DNA of 6,735 bases from assembly GCA_002352485.1 (NCBI GenBank), contig DEIM01000072.1, forward strand, positions 1 through 6,735, in the 5' to 3' direction. The translations under genes and the position numbers were made by a program. The DNA comes from Candidatus Dadabacteria bacterium UBA2774. GTDB lineage: Bacteria; Desulfobacterota_D; UBA1144; Nemesobacterales; UBA2774. Below the pieces are notes generated by a model. The model was not told the origin of the DNA. It made no database searches and saw nothing but the letters and a program-made list of their open reading frames with translations. Positions 5,768-6,735 of this stretch are shown one piece after another; the first letter of the stretch is position 1; the number at the start of each line of letters is the position of its first letter.

Positions 5768-6735
5768 ATTTGAAGAACTGATCTATGAAGATCATTAACC
5801 TACCCTGAACAGTCCAAGGAGTTTCGCTGTAGTTAGTCCTGTCAGGATCAACGTTGTTATCAGCTAAGACGTCAATAGCTTGCTCTGAGAGCAATGTATC
5901 TAAGCTGTCACCGGTGAATACTACACCACCGATAAGATCAAAACTTACTCCCGGATGTATATGCCAGGTAAGCGTACCTTCAACTTCAGTACCCATGTAG
6001 GTGTCAATGCTGTCAACTACTCTACCACTTCCGAGTATACCGTTAACCTCTACATTGTTGGTCTGCTCGTTGAAAGCAACCAGTACCTGCGGTGTGAAGG
6101 AAATGGAATCAATAAGCTTCACTGTTCCCCATAACCTTGCATAGTAAGCGTTGATAACGCTACCTTCCTGCTGATACAGGTTAGGTATCATGTGCTTGAA
6201 GAGAAGGTTGTCAATGTTGTAAGCCGGGTTAAACATAAGCCCACTACCGTTACCTGTTAAAGAGCTGGTGTTTGCATTGTTACCCTGCGCCCAACCGAAC
6301 TCAGCAGCAACGATCTTAAGCGGCCATCCCGGATAAACTTCTGCGCGGGCTGCCCAAATCCAGCTAAGATCGATATCGGTCGTGGAACCTGGGGCAACTC
6401 CGTCTCCCTTAAAGTCGATCTCACCCTGCCAAGCCTGGAACTCACCAACCAGTCTCCAAAGGTCTGTCTTAACATCTAAGAGACCTGAGAAAAGGGTTAA
6501 CCTGTCAAGTGTAATACCGCTAACTGCCGTACCACCTGCAGGAGGAGCCGGGTTAGTTCCGGCCAATGTCAGGTTGGTCTGGTGAATGTATGGGAATACA
6601 TAACCACCAAGTGTGAAGTTAGTTCCCATAACGTTAGGGTTGTTGAAGATAAGAGCAACTGCTCCACCGTCCCATCCGTCACCGCCGCCGGTAACAACTG
6701 AGTTACCCTGTGTGAATCTATCAGTAACGAATACG
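5766..6735 (-). CDS. Probable outer-membrane beta-barrel protein, 5' end outside the window
   Basis: The reading frame stays open from the stop at 5766 to the right edge, giving 322 visible residues. The Met encoded at 6627-6629 is internal, because coding sequence continues upstream (QGNSVVTGGGDGWDGG and more), so the true start lies beyond the window. Short alternating amphipathic strands separated by Gly/Asn/Asp-rich turns, many aromatics and no internal hydrophobic helix suggest a transmembrane beta-barrel. The last segment (TVQGRLMIFIDQFF, then Lys) resembles a terminal beta-strand with the aromatic end recognised by the BAM complex. Phe and Asn codons at the parts checked are nearly all TTC and AAC, unlike its neighbours, which suggests a highly expressed, major envelope protein. 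The segment GLMFNPAYNIDNLLF recalls alginate-export-type porins, but this is only an impression. Substrate and exact family are not identified. Confidence 0.75.
   Translation of the reverse strand, partial: VFVTDRFTQGNSVVTGGGDGWDGGAVALIFNNPNVMGTNFTLGGYVFPYIHQTNLTLAGTNPAPPAGGTAVSGITLDRLTLFSGLLDVKTDLWRLVGEFQAWQGEIDFKGDGVAPGSTTDIDLSWIWAARAEVYPGWPLKIVAAEFGWAQGNNANTSSLTGNGSGLMFNPAYNIDNLLFKHMIPNLYQQEGSVINAYYARLWGTVKLIDSISFTPQVLVAFNEQTNNVEVNGILGSGRVVDSIDTYMGTEVEGTLTWHIHPGVSFDLIGGVVFTGDSLDTLLSEQAIDVLADNNVDPDRTNYSETPWTVQGRLMIFIDQFFK

Noticed and set aside
6627..6629. ATG as start of the outer-membrane protein
   Set aside because: The same frame stays open to the window edge with compositionally matching sequence, so this Met is internal and the gene is 5'-partial.

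Overview
The window comes from a diderm (Gram-negative-type) bacterium. It encodes an MCE/MlaD lipid-transport subunit, a probable outer-membrane beta-barrel, and a secreted protein ending in the IPTLxxWG (IPTL-CTERM) sorting signal used by exosortase-bearing Gram-negatives. AT-rich intergenic DNA and frequent ATA, AGG and AGA codons argue against a classic enteric genome. The gene mix would suit an environmental, deltaproteobacterium-like or candidate-phylum lineage, but nothing here fixes the taxon.

Layout, left to right. Bases 1-22 are the 3' end of a tRNA, most likely tRNA-Gly, with an encoded CCA. About 290 bases without a convincing gene follow, ending in a strong minus-strand terminator (231-270). 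Next is a minus-strand secreted alpha/beta hydrolase with an IPTL-CTERM anchor (317-1621), which has its own near-consensus promoter and a strong Shine-Dalgarno site. A 310-base gap with small inverted repeats separates it from a minus-strand MlaD-family protein (1932-3014), also with its own near-consensus promoter. A 329-base divergent region carries a 13-bp palindrome and leads to plus-strand purH (3344-4906). A plus-strand DsbA/FrnE-like oxidoreductase (5088-5678) follows. Its near-consensus promoter lies so close to the ATG that the mRNA should be leaderless or nearly so. It converges on a minus-strand outer-membrane protein gene (5766 to the right edge, 5' end outside the window). The short gap between these two holds two hairpin terminators of opposite orientation.

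The genes do not form one pathway or operon. Every gene appears to be its own transcription unit, and three promoters share the same form (TTGxxx, exactly 17 bases, TATAAT). Four of the products concern the envelope or redox biology: an anchored hydrolase, phospholipid trafficking, a thiol oxidoreductase and a porin-like barrel. PurH is a housekeeping enzyme of purine synthesis. I see no CRISPR array, transposon, integrase, toxin-antitoxin pair or recognisable defence system. The most unusual points are the predicted leaderless mRNA, the exosortase-type hydrolase, the solitary MlaD protein with repeated Gly-Asp-Gly modules, the interleaved terminators, and a tiny gene-start-like ORF whose stop shares a CTAG with the stop of the opposing gene.
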